Origin: Hungatella sp. UBA5385 | GTDB taxonomy: Bacteria > Bacillota > Clostridia > Lachnospirales > Lachnospiraceae | Length of the DNA stretch: 16,741 bases | NCBI GenBank assembly: GCA_002409995.1 | Contig: DHOR01000040.1 | Span: 209,938-226,678 of the forward strand | Reading direction: 5' to 3' | Part shown: in pieces, positions 6,865 to 13,062 of the stretch | Layout of the letters: the number at the start of each line of letters is the position of its first letter | Numbering within the stretch: the stretch's first letter is position 1 | Program-made: the position numbers and the translations under genes | The notes under the pieces: model-generated | Databases searched by the model: none | Told to the model about the DNA's origin: nothing | What the model saw: only the letters and a program-made list of their open reading frames with translations

Positions 6865-7033
6865 ACTAGTGTACTGACACGTTCATGTTTAGTCAAACAG
6901 TGCTGAATATTTTGTCAGCCTGCAAGGCGGAAGAAGTAGACGTAGCCGGTGGCTACGTTGACTGATGACAACGCGGCAGATGGCAAAGTAGGCAGTGCTG
7001 TTAGGCTGAATATGAACGTGTCAGTACACTAGT
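6865..7033. mobile_element. 169-bp palindromic MITE-like element
   Basis: The two ends (6865-6886 and 7012-7033) are perfect 22-bp inverted repeats that begin ACTAGTGTACTGACACG. The whole unit is symmetrical about position 6949: 83-base arms around a GGT loop, with the inner 7 bp (CGTAGCC/GGCTACG) perfect and the intervening arms imperfectly paired. It has no ORF of useful size. CAT stands directly outside both ends (6862-6864 and 7034-7036), which could be a 3-bp target duplication. GC content is visibly higher than in the AT-rich flanks. Size, ends and lack of coding content fit a non-autonomous palindromic element mobilised by a transposase elsewhere. I cannot tell from one copy whether it is repeated in the genome. 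Confidence 0.7.
6868..6896 (-). promoter_or_regulatory. Possible outward promoter in the left end of the palindromic element
   Basis: On the minus strand, TTGACT (6891-6896), a 17-base spacer and TACACT (6868-6873). The -10 lies in the terminal repeat. A transcript from here would start at about 6861 and read into the 85-residue gene with a leader of some 35 bases. The match is moderate (5/6 and 4/6). Confidence 0.4.
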
Positions 7034-7190
7034 CATAGGCTATTGGTTTTCCAGCAGCAATTACAATTCTTTGGTATTTACTTTTATGATATCCTTATAT
7101 TGATCTAAAAACAATACATTCCTCAGAAAAATTCACTTAAATAAAAAACAAAATATGGCATGATCCAAAGATCGATGACATAAGAAAGCA
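7034..7190. other. AT-rich intergenic stretch with a possible gene remnant
   Basis: Together with the palindromic element this forms the only long gap (6827-7282) without a clear gene. On the minus strand a short frame ending at the element reads KYQRIVIAAGKPIAYD and then stops at the TAG formed by the terminal repeat. A TAA stands 5 codons before that, so the frame is only 21 codons long and may be chance. I see no RNA gene here. Confidence 0.25.
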
Positions 7191-7226
7191 AATGCGTATA
7201 CAGATTTCAGTATCTGTATACGCATT
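7191..7226 (-). terminator. Perfect 15-bp hairpin downstream of the P-loop kinase gene
   Basis: The arms 7191-7205 and 7212-7226 are exact complements (AATGCGTATACAGAT and its reverse complement) around a six-base loop. It lies about 57 bases after the kinase stop codon. The following minus-strand sequence TGCTTTCTTATG has only a weak T-tract, and both sides are AT-rich, so it could serve as a bidirectional, inefficient terminator or an RNA 3'-end stabiliser. Confidence 0.5.
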
Positions 7227-7282
7227 ATAAAATCGACTTGAAGCATAGGAAGTATGCCCACATATTAACAAATTGGAAGCTG

Positions 7283-7777
7283 CTATTTCATGACATCTTT
7301 ATATATCATTTCAACGGTATCAATTAAACTCATATCTATGGATATCATCTTTTCAGGAATAATATTTATTAAATCATTTTCATTCCACCATTTTTTCATA
7401 TCATTTTCGCCAAAATCATCTTTATTGCTTTTGGTCTGATGCCTCAATAATGTTTCTTCAAAGGGCAAATTATAGTAGTACGCACAAATACTATTATCAA
7501 ACAGTTCCATAGCAAATTCGAATAATGCATGATACCATGTTGAATTTAGTATTCCCTCAAGAACAACAATTTCACAATTATTTTTCCCATAGGTAAGTAG
7601 TTCCTTTAACAGCGGTAATGCCAATGTATCAATGCCATCTTTCACATTCAGCATATCCCTACGGACAACATCCTGAGAAATCAACATAATATTACGTCCC
7701 AATTTATGTTGAAGTGCTTTTGCTGCTGTAGTTTTTCCACTTCCCGAATTTCCGCGAATAATAACTAATTTTGACAT
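7283..7777 (-). CDS. P-loop kinase of the AAA_33/zeta-like type
   Basis: A 164-residue nucleoside-triphosphate-binding protein with Walker A GNSGSGKTT at residues 9-17. LISQDVVRRDML follows, and the acidic residues could coordinate Mg/substrate. IVVLEGIL is a Walker-B-like strand, and a C-terminal lid contains PFEETLLRHQTKS. This matches small kinases annotated as AAA family ATPase, uridine kinase-like or zeta-toxin-like; the substrate is unknown. The coding sequence is more AT-rich than its neighbours. It has its own extended -10 promoter and a GGAG site, and is isolated between the serS terminator and a perfect hairpin. This looks like an independently acquired gene. No antitoxin-like partner adjoins it. 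Confidence 0.8.
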   Translation of the reverse strand: MSKLVIIRGNSGSGKTTAAKALQHKLGRNIMLISQDVVRRDMLNVKDGIDTLALPLLKELLTYGKNNCEIVVLEGILNSTWYHALFEFAMELFDNSICAYYYNLPFEETLLRHQTKSNKDDFGENDMKKWWNENDLINIIPEKMISIDMSLIDTVEMIYKDVMK

Positions 7778-7799
7778 AATAGTTACTCCATATATTTAT

Positions 7800-7808
7800 T
7801 TTATACCA
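7800..7808 (-). promoter_or_regulatory. Extended -10 promoter of the P-loop kinase gene
   Basis: TGGTATAAA on the minus strand matches the extended -10 form TGnTATAAT with one mismatch. No good -35 is visible at 17 bases, which is common for extended -10 promoters. It lies 23 bases before the ATG and just after the serS terminator. Confidence 0.55.
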
Positions 7809-7819
7809 TAAGGATAATC

Positions 7820-7856
7820 AGCTTAAAACACAAAACGGTAAGAAAAATCTTACCGT
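7820..7856 (-). terminator. Intrinsic terminator of serS
   Basis: Perfect 9-bp stem (ACGGTAAGA at 7835-7843 with 7848-7856) and a four-base loop. It is followed on the minus strand by TTTTGTGTTTT. It lies about 53 bases after the serS stop. Confidence 0.82.
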
Positions 7857-7909
7857 CTTATGCTTTCCTATCTCACAACTCTATAAGCCACACTGCCTTA
7901 TCTTATTAA

Positions 7910-9199
7910 TTAATTTTTCTTAACTATAGCTTCCAGTCCGCCCATATAAGGTCTTAAAGCCTCTGGAATCTTCACGCTGCCATCTGCCTGTAAATTGTTC
8001 TCAAGGAAAGCAATCAGCATTCTTGGAGGAGCAACTACAGTGTTATTGAGAGTATGTGCAAAATACTTCTTGCCATCTTCTCCATTGACACGAATCTTTA
8101 AACGGCGTGCCTGAGCATCTCCTAAGTTGGAGCAGCTTCCCACCTCGAAATACTTCTTCTGTCTTGGAGACCATGCTTCTACGTCTACAGACTTCACCTT
8201 TAAGTCAGCCAGATCACCGGAACAGCATTCCAGTGTTCTTACAGGAATATCAAGGGTGCGGAATAAATCCACAGTGTTCTGCCATAGCTTGTCGTACCAC
8301 TCCGGGCTGTCTTCCGGCTTGCAGACTACGATCATCTCCTGCTTCTCAAACTGGTGGATTCTGTAAACTCCACGCTCCTCTAAACCATGAGCTCCCTTCT
8401 CCTTACGGAAACATGGGGAATAGCTGGTAAGAGTCTGAGGAAGCTTGTCCTCAGGAAGGATTGTATCAATAAATTTACCGATCATGGAATGCTCGCTTGT
8501 ACCGATAAGATAAAGGTCTTCTCCTTCTATCTTATACATCATAGCTTCCATCTCAGCAAAACTCATAACACCTGTTACTACTTCACTGCGGATCATAAAT
8601 GGAGGAATACAATAAGTAAATCCTCTGTTTATCATAAAGTCTCTGGCATAGGTAAGTACTGCAGAATGAAGCCTTGCAATGTCACCCATCAGATAGTAGA
8701 AGCCGTTGCCTGCTACCTTTCTGGCGCTGTCTAAATCAATTCCGTCAAAGCTTTCCATAATATCTGTATGGTAAGGAACATCAAACTCCGGAACTACAGG
8801 CTCACCGTAACGCTGTACTTCCACATTCTCACTGTCATCCTTTCCAATCGGAACACTTGGGTCAATGATGTTTGGAATTATCATCATGATCTTTTTGATC
8901 TTCTCGTCCAGATCACGTTCTTTCTCTTCCAGCTGAGCCAGATGATCAGATGCAGCAGTTACCTGCTTCTTCATCTCCTCTGCTTCTTCCTTCTTACCCT
9001 GTCCCATAAGAGCGCCTATCTGCTTGGAATATTTGTTGCGGTCCGCTCTTAAAGCGTCACCTGCCTGTTTTGCAGCTCGATTCTCCTCATCAAGTGCAAT
9101 CACCTCATCAACGAGAGGCAGCTTGCTGTCCTGGAATTTATTCTTAATGTTCTGTTTTACGATTTCAGGATTTTCTCTCACAAATTTCAAATCTAACAT
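7910..9199 (-). CDS. serS: Seryl-tRNA synthetase
   Basis: A 429-residue class II synthetase that charges tRNA-Ser (and tRNA-Sec where present). The N-terminal helical arm (about residues 30-105) is a charged coiled coil that holds the tRNA long arm. The catalytic core has TSEH (234-237), motif 2 SPCFRKEKGAHGLEERG through HQFEKQEM (261-289), and motif 3 with R393 in LNNTVVAPPRMLIAFLENN (385-402). The C-terminus IPEALRPYMGG is canonical. Motifs 2 and 3 differ from the E. coli type (which has a Gly-rich motif 3 with GRT). The ATG has an AGGAGGT site. The gene has its own promoter and terminator, and its leader is too short for a T-box. Confidence 0.97.
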   Translation of the reverse strand: MLDLKFVRENPEIVKQNIKNKFQDSKLPLVDEVIALDEENRAAKQAGDALRADRNKYSKQIGALMGQGKKEEAEEMKKQVTAASDHLAQLEEKERDLDEKIKKIMMIIPNIIDPSVPIGKDDSENVEVQRYGEPVVPEFDVPYHTDIMESFDGIDLDSARKVAGNGFYYLMGDIARLHSAVLTYARDFMINRGFTYCIPPFMIRSEVVTGVMSFAEMEAMMYKIEGEDLYLIGTSEHSMIGKFIDTILPEDKLPQTLTSYSPCFRKEKGAHGLEERGVYRIHQFEKQEMIVVCKPEDSPEWYDKLWQNTVDLFRTLDIPVRTLECCSGDLADLKVKSVDVEAWSPRQKKYFEVGSCSNLGDAQARRLKIRVNGEDGKKYFAHTLNNTVVAPPRMLIAFLENNLQADGSVKIPEALRPYMGGLEAIVKKN

Positions 9200-9263
9200 G
9201 GTATACCTCCTGTTTCATACTCAATATTTTAAGTGGATTTATTTCCACCTTAATCTGCCGTTG

Positions 9264-9269
9264 ATTATA
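9264..9269 (-). promoter_or_regulatory. -10 element of the serS promoter
   Basis: A perfect TATAAT on the minus strand, 64 bases before the serS ATG. The -35 region at 17 bases (TTTCTT, 9287-9292) is poor. The leader contains one short hairpin (9233-9237 with 9244-9248) and no T-box features. Confidence 0.5.
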
Positions 9270-9315
9270 CTACAAATTATTAACAAAAGAAAGCCCCTTT
9301 TCAGTTTTTTACCTC

Positions 9316-10152
9316 TCAAAGAATCAAGTCTGATAAAATTTCTTCAAAGCAGACGCCTTCTTTTACAGGAATATTAAACTCTTCGGAAACAAGAATTGAT
9401 TTCTTTACAAAGTCCGCTGCTTTTCTCACTGCTGATACCAAAGAACCACCTTTTACAGCTTCCGCAGCAACAATGGAGGAAAATATATCACCTGTTCCCG
9501 GTCTGTCATTACCAACTCGTTCTGAGGTTAAAAATACAGGTGTTTTCCCTTTTTCCCCAATAACATTGGTAAGAACATCGCCTTCCTTTACCCCTGTTAT
9601 AATCACAGCGGAAGGACCCATAGCACATAGCTCTTCCACCATATCCTTCAGCTCTGATTGGCTCCAGCCGCTTTCCTTATAGGTTCTTCCTGTCAGAATA
9701 CAGCTTTCTGTCAGGTTAGGGATGATAATGTCCCCATACCTGACCAGCTCTCCCATACGCTTGCACATACCTGGAGTGTAAGTTTTATATGGTATTCCGT
9801 GATCACCCATAATAGGGTCTATTATCACCAGGGTTTCCTCTTTAGCAAAATCATTAATCATATCAATAACAATCTGAATCTGTGCTTCTGAGCCTAAAAA
9901 TCCGCTTAAAATACCATCAAAGCTTAGATTCAGCTCCTTCCATTTCTCCAGATAAGGAATCATCTTGTCTGTATAATCATCAAAAAAGCTAACGGGGAAA
10001 CCTGTATGATTGGAGAGAATTGAGGTGGGTACAGGACAGCACTGAACTTTTAATGCCGAAATAATGGGAATAGCCACTGTTAGAGAACAGCGGCCATATC
10101 CTGACAAATCATTAATTACTGCAATTTTTTTCTGATGTATCTTTTTTATCAT
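9316..10152 (-). CDS. pdxK: Pyridoxal/pyridoxamine kinase (ribokinase superfamily)
   Basis: A 278-residue ribokinase-fold kinase. The N-terminus IAVINDLSGYGRCSLTVAIPI, the DPIMGD block (112-117), NLTE (146-149) and the catalytic anion-hole motif RPGTGDIF (GTGD at 219-222) match the pyridoxal kinase group. It would phosphorylate pyridoxal, pyridoxine or pyridoxamine to the 5'-phosphates with ATP. It is next to an ECF S component, and its AGGAG ribosome binding site overlaps that gene's TAG stop (9-base gap), so the two are translated together. A hydroxymethylpyrimidine kinase (ThiD-like) role is the main alternative, since the two groups are related; the PdxK/PdxY-like N-terminus favours B6. 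The symbol is by family. Confidence 0.82.
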   Translation of the reverse strand: MIKKIHQKKIAVINDLSGYGRCSLTVAIPIISALKVQCCPVPTSILSNHTGFPVSFFDDYTDKMIPYLEKWKELNLSFDGILSGFLGSEAQIQIVIDMINDFAKEETLVIIDPIMGDHGIPYKTYTPGMCKRMGELVRYGDIIIPNLTESCILTGRTYKESGWSQSELKDMVEELCAMGPSAVIITGVKEGDVLTNVIGEKGKTPVFLTSERVGNDRPGTGDIFSSIVAAEAVKGGSLVSAVRKAADFVKKSILVSEEFNIPVKEGVCFEEILSDLIL

Positions 10153-10161
10153 AAATAACTC

Positions 10162-10749
10162 CTAGCAAACTCTGGCGTATAAGCCTGATCTTTTAAGGGC
10201 ATTTCTTAAAGGCATATAGATAATGACTGATGCCATGGTGGAAGTGACTGCATTAATAGAGGTTGAAGTTACATTCCATGCAAGAGTCAGGGTTGCTGCA
10301 GGTTTTCCTAAAATCAGCAGTTTATAATAATAACCAACCAAAGGATCGAATATTACATTAAATAACAGACCGCCAACAGCTGCAATGATAGTCCACTTTA
10401 AAATATGCTTCTGATCTGTGGATTCATTGATTTTACCGATTTTATGGGCTAAAAAACCTGTAATCAGTCCAATGCATAATTTCAGTATAAATGTCTTAGG
10501 TGCATACAAGATATATACAGGGTCCATCAAATCTCCGATTGTCATTCCGATTGCTCCGCCTAAACCGCCATACAAACCACCTAACACCAGCGCTCCCAGC
10601 ACACAGACTGCATTGCCTAAATGAATGGAGGTAGCGTCTCCTCCGGGCAATGTGATCTTAAACTGAAAGAATGTAAACACTACATAAGACATAGCTGCAA
10701 ATAAACCTGTTAATGCTATTTTCTGAACTTTGTTATTGATATTTTCCAT
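10162..10749 (-). CDS. ECF transporter S component, probably for vitamin B6
   Basis: A 195-residue integral membrane protein with about five to six hydrophobic segments (around residues 8-28, 42-62, 63-83, 88-103, 118-136 and 160-180). The N-terminus KIALTGLFAAMSYVVF and the segment LGGLYGGLGGAIGMTIGDLMDP are typical of the DUF1393/ECF-ribofla_trS type S components. These bind the vitamin and need a shared EcfAA'T module, which is not encoded here. The neighbouring pyridoxal kinase suggests B6 uptake (the PdxU/PdxU2 groups are known to cluster with pdxK), but substrate cannot be read from the sequence alone; hydroxymethylpyrimidine is an alternative. It has a GGGAGG site and its own promoter. 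Confidence 0.82.
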   Translation of the reverse strand: MENINNKVQKIALTGLFAAMSYVVFTFFQFKITLPGGDATSIHLGNAVCVLGALVLGGLYGGLGGAIGMTIGDLMDPVYILYAPKTFILKLCIGLITGFLAHKIGKINESTDQKHILKWTIIAAVGGLLFNVIFDPLVGYYYKLLILGKPAATLTLAWNVTSTSINAVTSTMASVIIYMPLRNALKRSGLYARVC

Positions 10750-10784
10750 CGTTGTTTCCTCCCTGGGTGCTTTTGTTGTTACTT

Positions 10785-10813
10785 ATCTTAGCACGCAAGT
10801 GGGATGATATAAA
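10785..10813 (-). promoter_or_regulatory. Promoter of the ECF S component-pdxK unit
   Basis: On the minus strand, TTTATA (10808-10813), a 17-base spacer and an extended -10 TGCTAAGAT (hexamer 10785-10790). Moderate match. No riboswitch-like structure lies between it and the start codon, about 35 bases from the -10. Confidence 0.45.
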
Positions 10814-10854
10814 TATCCAGTTTTTCTTTTTTTAACCATACCAGTTTCATTGTT

Positions 10855-11514
10855 TTAATCATGAGACTCCACACATATCAAAACCCCTGATGTAAAAGTA
10901 ATGGTCCCAGTCTCTTCCACCAGCTCATTGCTGATACAAAGACTGGTTCCAATGGATATATCCTTCATAGTCAAAGGATACTTAAATCCTGTCAGTGTAA
11001 TTCCCTTCACCTCTTCGGTCAGAGGCAAAAAGGAAATGTATTTTCCCCAAACCTCTCCTGCATGAAAGCTTCTGGAACCTCTTAGTATGGTAATCCTGTT
11101 CTTTTCATCTATAATAGAACCTTGTACCCCTTGTTGAACACAAGCATATAGAAGATGGATATTGCCTATGCAGTGATCCATTCTCCCCCCTGTTGCACCA
11201 AGGATTACAACCTCTGTACAGCCAATTTTAATAGCAGTATTAATAGCCAGCTCTGTATCAGTCTCATCCTTTTCCGGCTTGTGCACATCCCAGGTGATCC
11301 CGGGATGATTTACATATTCCTCTAAAATCTCCGGTGAAACAGTGTCAAAATCCCCAACAATGCAGTCAGGAACAAGAGCCAGCCGCTTAATCGCAGCCAG
11401 CCCTCCATCTACAGCAATCACTTTATCAAATGTTTGATTCTTCAGATACAGGCCGGCAAATTCAAGATCCATTTGACCGCCTGTTACAATCAATCCAGTC
11501 ATTTTATCATTCAT
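10855..11514 (-). CDS. thiN: Thiamine pyrophosphokinase
   Basis: A 219-residue enzyme that converts thiamine plus ATP to thiamine pyrophosphate and AMP. The metal/nucleotide motifs are present: VDGG (35-38), GDFDT (54-58), EKDETDTE (81-88) and GATGGRMDH (106-114). The C-terminal beta-sandwich binds thiamine. The start overlaps the rpe stop in an ATGA, so it depends on rpe translation. It is the last gene of the rlmN-to-thiN unit. No clear intrinsic terminator was found after it and no TPP riboswitch lies nearby. Confidence 0.96.
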   Translation of the reverse strand: MNDKMTGLIVTGGQMDLEFAGLYLKNQTFDKVIAVDGGLAAIKRLALVPDCIVGDFDTVSPEILEEYVNHPGITWDVHKPEKDETDTELAINTAIKIGCTEVVILGATGGRMDHCIGNIHLLYACVQQGVQGSIIDEKNRITILRGSRSFHAGEVWGKYISFLPLTEEVKGITLTGFKYPLTMKDISIGTSLCISNELVEETGTITFTSGVLICVESHD

Positions 11515-12173
11515 GCATTATATTCCCTGAATATCTTCATAAACTCACCGATGCTCTCTGAAACCTCTCTGCCAAATACAGCAGAGCCAGCTACAAATAT
11601 ATTAGCGCCGGCATCCATCAGCTCTTTTACATTGTCAGAAGTAACTCCGCCGTCTACCTGAATATCCGTCTGAAGTCCTCTCTCATTGCACATAGCCCGC
11701 AGCCTGCGAATCTTGTCCAGTGTATAAGGAATGAACTTCTGACCGCCAAATCCGGGATTAACTGTCATAATTAGAACCATATCCACTTCACTGAGTATAC
11801 AGTCCAGTACAGACAAAGGAGTTGCAGGGTTTAATGCCACTCCTGCCTTTAGTCCCGCTTCCTTAATCTGGTTAATGGTACGGTCTAAATGAGTACATGC
11901 TTCTGCATGAACACAGATAAGATCGGCTCCTGCCTCCTTCATATCTGTAATATAACGGCCAGGCTCCTGAACCATCATATGCACATCAAATACTTTGTCA
12001 GTACAGCCCCGAATGCTTTTAATTACAGGCATACCAAAGGATATGCTGGGTACAAAAGCCCCATCCATCACATCAATATGAATGTACTCTGCGCCTGCAT
12101 TTGCTGCATCCGATACCTGCTGTCCCAGCTGTTTAAAATCAGCTGCCAGAATAGAAGGTGCTAATATATACAT
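11511..12173 (-). CDS. rpe: Ribulose-phosphate 3-epimerase
   Basis: A 220-residue TIM-barrel enzyme interconverting ribulose 5-phosphate and xylulose 5-phosphate in the pentose phosphate pathway. Metal ligands H32 and D34 (HIDVMDG), H65 (DVHMM) and D174 (VDGGV) are in place, and the phosphate-binding loop MTVNPGFGGQKF is at about 136-147. The start codon follows the rsgA stop after one base, with AAGGAG inside the rsgA 3' end. It overlaps thiN by four bases. Confidence 0.98.
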   Translation of the reverse strand: MYILAPSILAADFKQLGQQVSDAANAGAEYIHIDVMDGAFVPSISFGMPVIKSIRGCTDKVFDVHMMVQEPGRYITDMKEAGADLICVHAEACTHLDRTINQIKEAGLKAGVALNPATPLSVLDCILSEVDMVLIMTVNPGFGGQKFIPYTLDKIRRLRAMCNERGLQTDIQVDGGVTSDNVKELMDAGANIFVAGSAVFGREVSESIGEFMKIFREYNA

Positions 12174-12174
12174 G

Positions 12175-13053
12175 CTAATATCTCCTTTTGTCTTTCAGCT
12201 CCTGATACAGAAGCTTGTAATTTTCATAACGGCTTTCACTTAGATTCCCTTGTTCAACAGCTGTTTTGACTCCGCATACTGTCTCTCCGATGTGAACACA
12301 GCCAAGGAATTTACATTCATCCTCATAATCCCCAAATTCCGGGAAATAATCCTTTAAATCCCTGCACTCCATATCCTCAATGTATATGGAGCTAAAGCCC
12401 GGAGTGTCCATCATATAGGTGTTGTTGCCAATTCCAAACAGCTCTGAATGTCTTGTTGTATGCTTCCCTCTCTGAATCTTTTTGCTGATCTTGGCCGTTT
12501 CCATCTCAGCCTGTGGATAGAGAAGGTTGGTCAGAGAGGACTTTCCCACACCGGAAGGTCCGGCAAGAACTGTAGTCCTGCCGGTAACCAGCTGCTTTAC
12601 TTCTTCAATCCCCTGATTGTCATAGGTGCTTGTAAAATATACAGAGTACCCGGCAGGCTCATAAATATCTTTAAGAACCTGCTGTTTCTCACCATTTGCT
12701 AAATCAACCTTATTAAAGCACAGATTTACAGGTACATTCTGTACACTCATCATCACCAGAAAACGATCCAGAAGATTCAGATTCGGCTCAGGCTGTGTAA
12801 CAGAAAACAGAATCAGAGCCTGATCCACATTGGCTACTGCAGGGCGGATCAGAGCATTTCTTCTTGGAAGAATTTCATCAATATTTCCTTTTTTTTCATT
12901 TTCATCTAAAACTGTGAATTCAACATCGTCTCCCACCAAAGGCTTTACATTCCTGTTGCGGAATATTCCTTTGGCTTTACATTCGTAGATAGAATCCACG
13001 CCATTATGAACATAGTAAAATCCGGCAATTCCTTTTATTATCTTTCCTGTCAT
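12175..13053 (-). CDS. rsgA: Ribosome small-subunit GTPase RsgA
   Basis: A 292-residue circularly permuted GTPase that checks late 30S maturation. An OB fold occupies about residues 1-65. G4 NKVD (114-117) precedes the P-loop GPSGVGKSS (165-173), then G3 DTPG (216-219). The zinc-binding C-terminal part has C247, C252, H254 and C260. Length is normal. The start lies 9 bases after the prkC stop. The three GTP-linked genes of the window (rsgA, rbgA, ffh) are all of normal length or, for rbgA, cut by the edge. Confidence 0.98.
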   Translation of the reverse strand: MTGKIIKGIAGFYYVHNGVDSIYECKAKGIFRNRNVKPLVGDDVEFTVLDENEKKGNIDEILPRRNALIRPAVANVDQALILFSVTQPEPNLNLLDRFLVMMSVQNVPVNLCFNKVDLANGEKQQVLKDIYEPAGYSVYFTSTYDNQGIEEVKQLVTGRTTVLAGPSGVGKSSLTNLLYPQAEMETAKISKKIQRGKHTTRHSELFGIGNNTYMMDTPGFSSIYIEDMECRDLKDYFPEFGDYEDECKFLGCVHIGETVCGVKTAVEQGNLSESRYENYKLLYQELKDKRRY

Positions 13054-13062
13054 TCTTTTTTC

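Noticed and set aside
6865..7033. CRISPR array or tRNA gene
   Set aside because: It is a single palindrome with one copy and no spaced direct repeats, and no cloverleaf with an anticodon arm or TTC loop could be formed.
6569..7777. Toxin-antitoxin pair of the zeta-like kinase and the 85-residue protein
   Set aside because: They are about 450 bases apart, with a hairpin and the palindromic element between, and no antitoxin features are visible.
8107..9052. Plus-strand reading frames opposite serS and other genes
   Set aside because: They are antisense to well-supported proteins, lack ribosome binding sites, have low-complexity composition and resemble no known family.
9200..9315. T-box riboswitch upstream of serS
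   Set aside because: The leader from the -10 to the ATG is only about 60 bases and shows no specifier stem, antiterminator or T-box sequence.
10750..10854. TPP riboswitch near thiN or the ECF/pdxK unit
   Set aside because: The leader after the -10 is about 35 bases and lacks the conserved CUGAGA and ACCUGA blocks.
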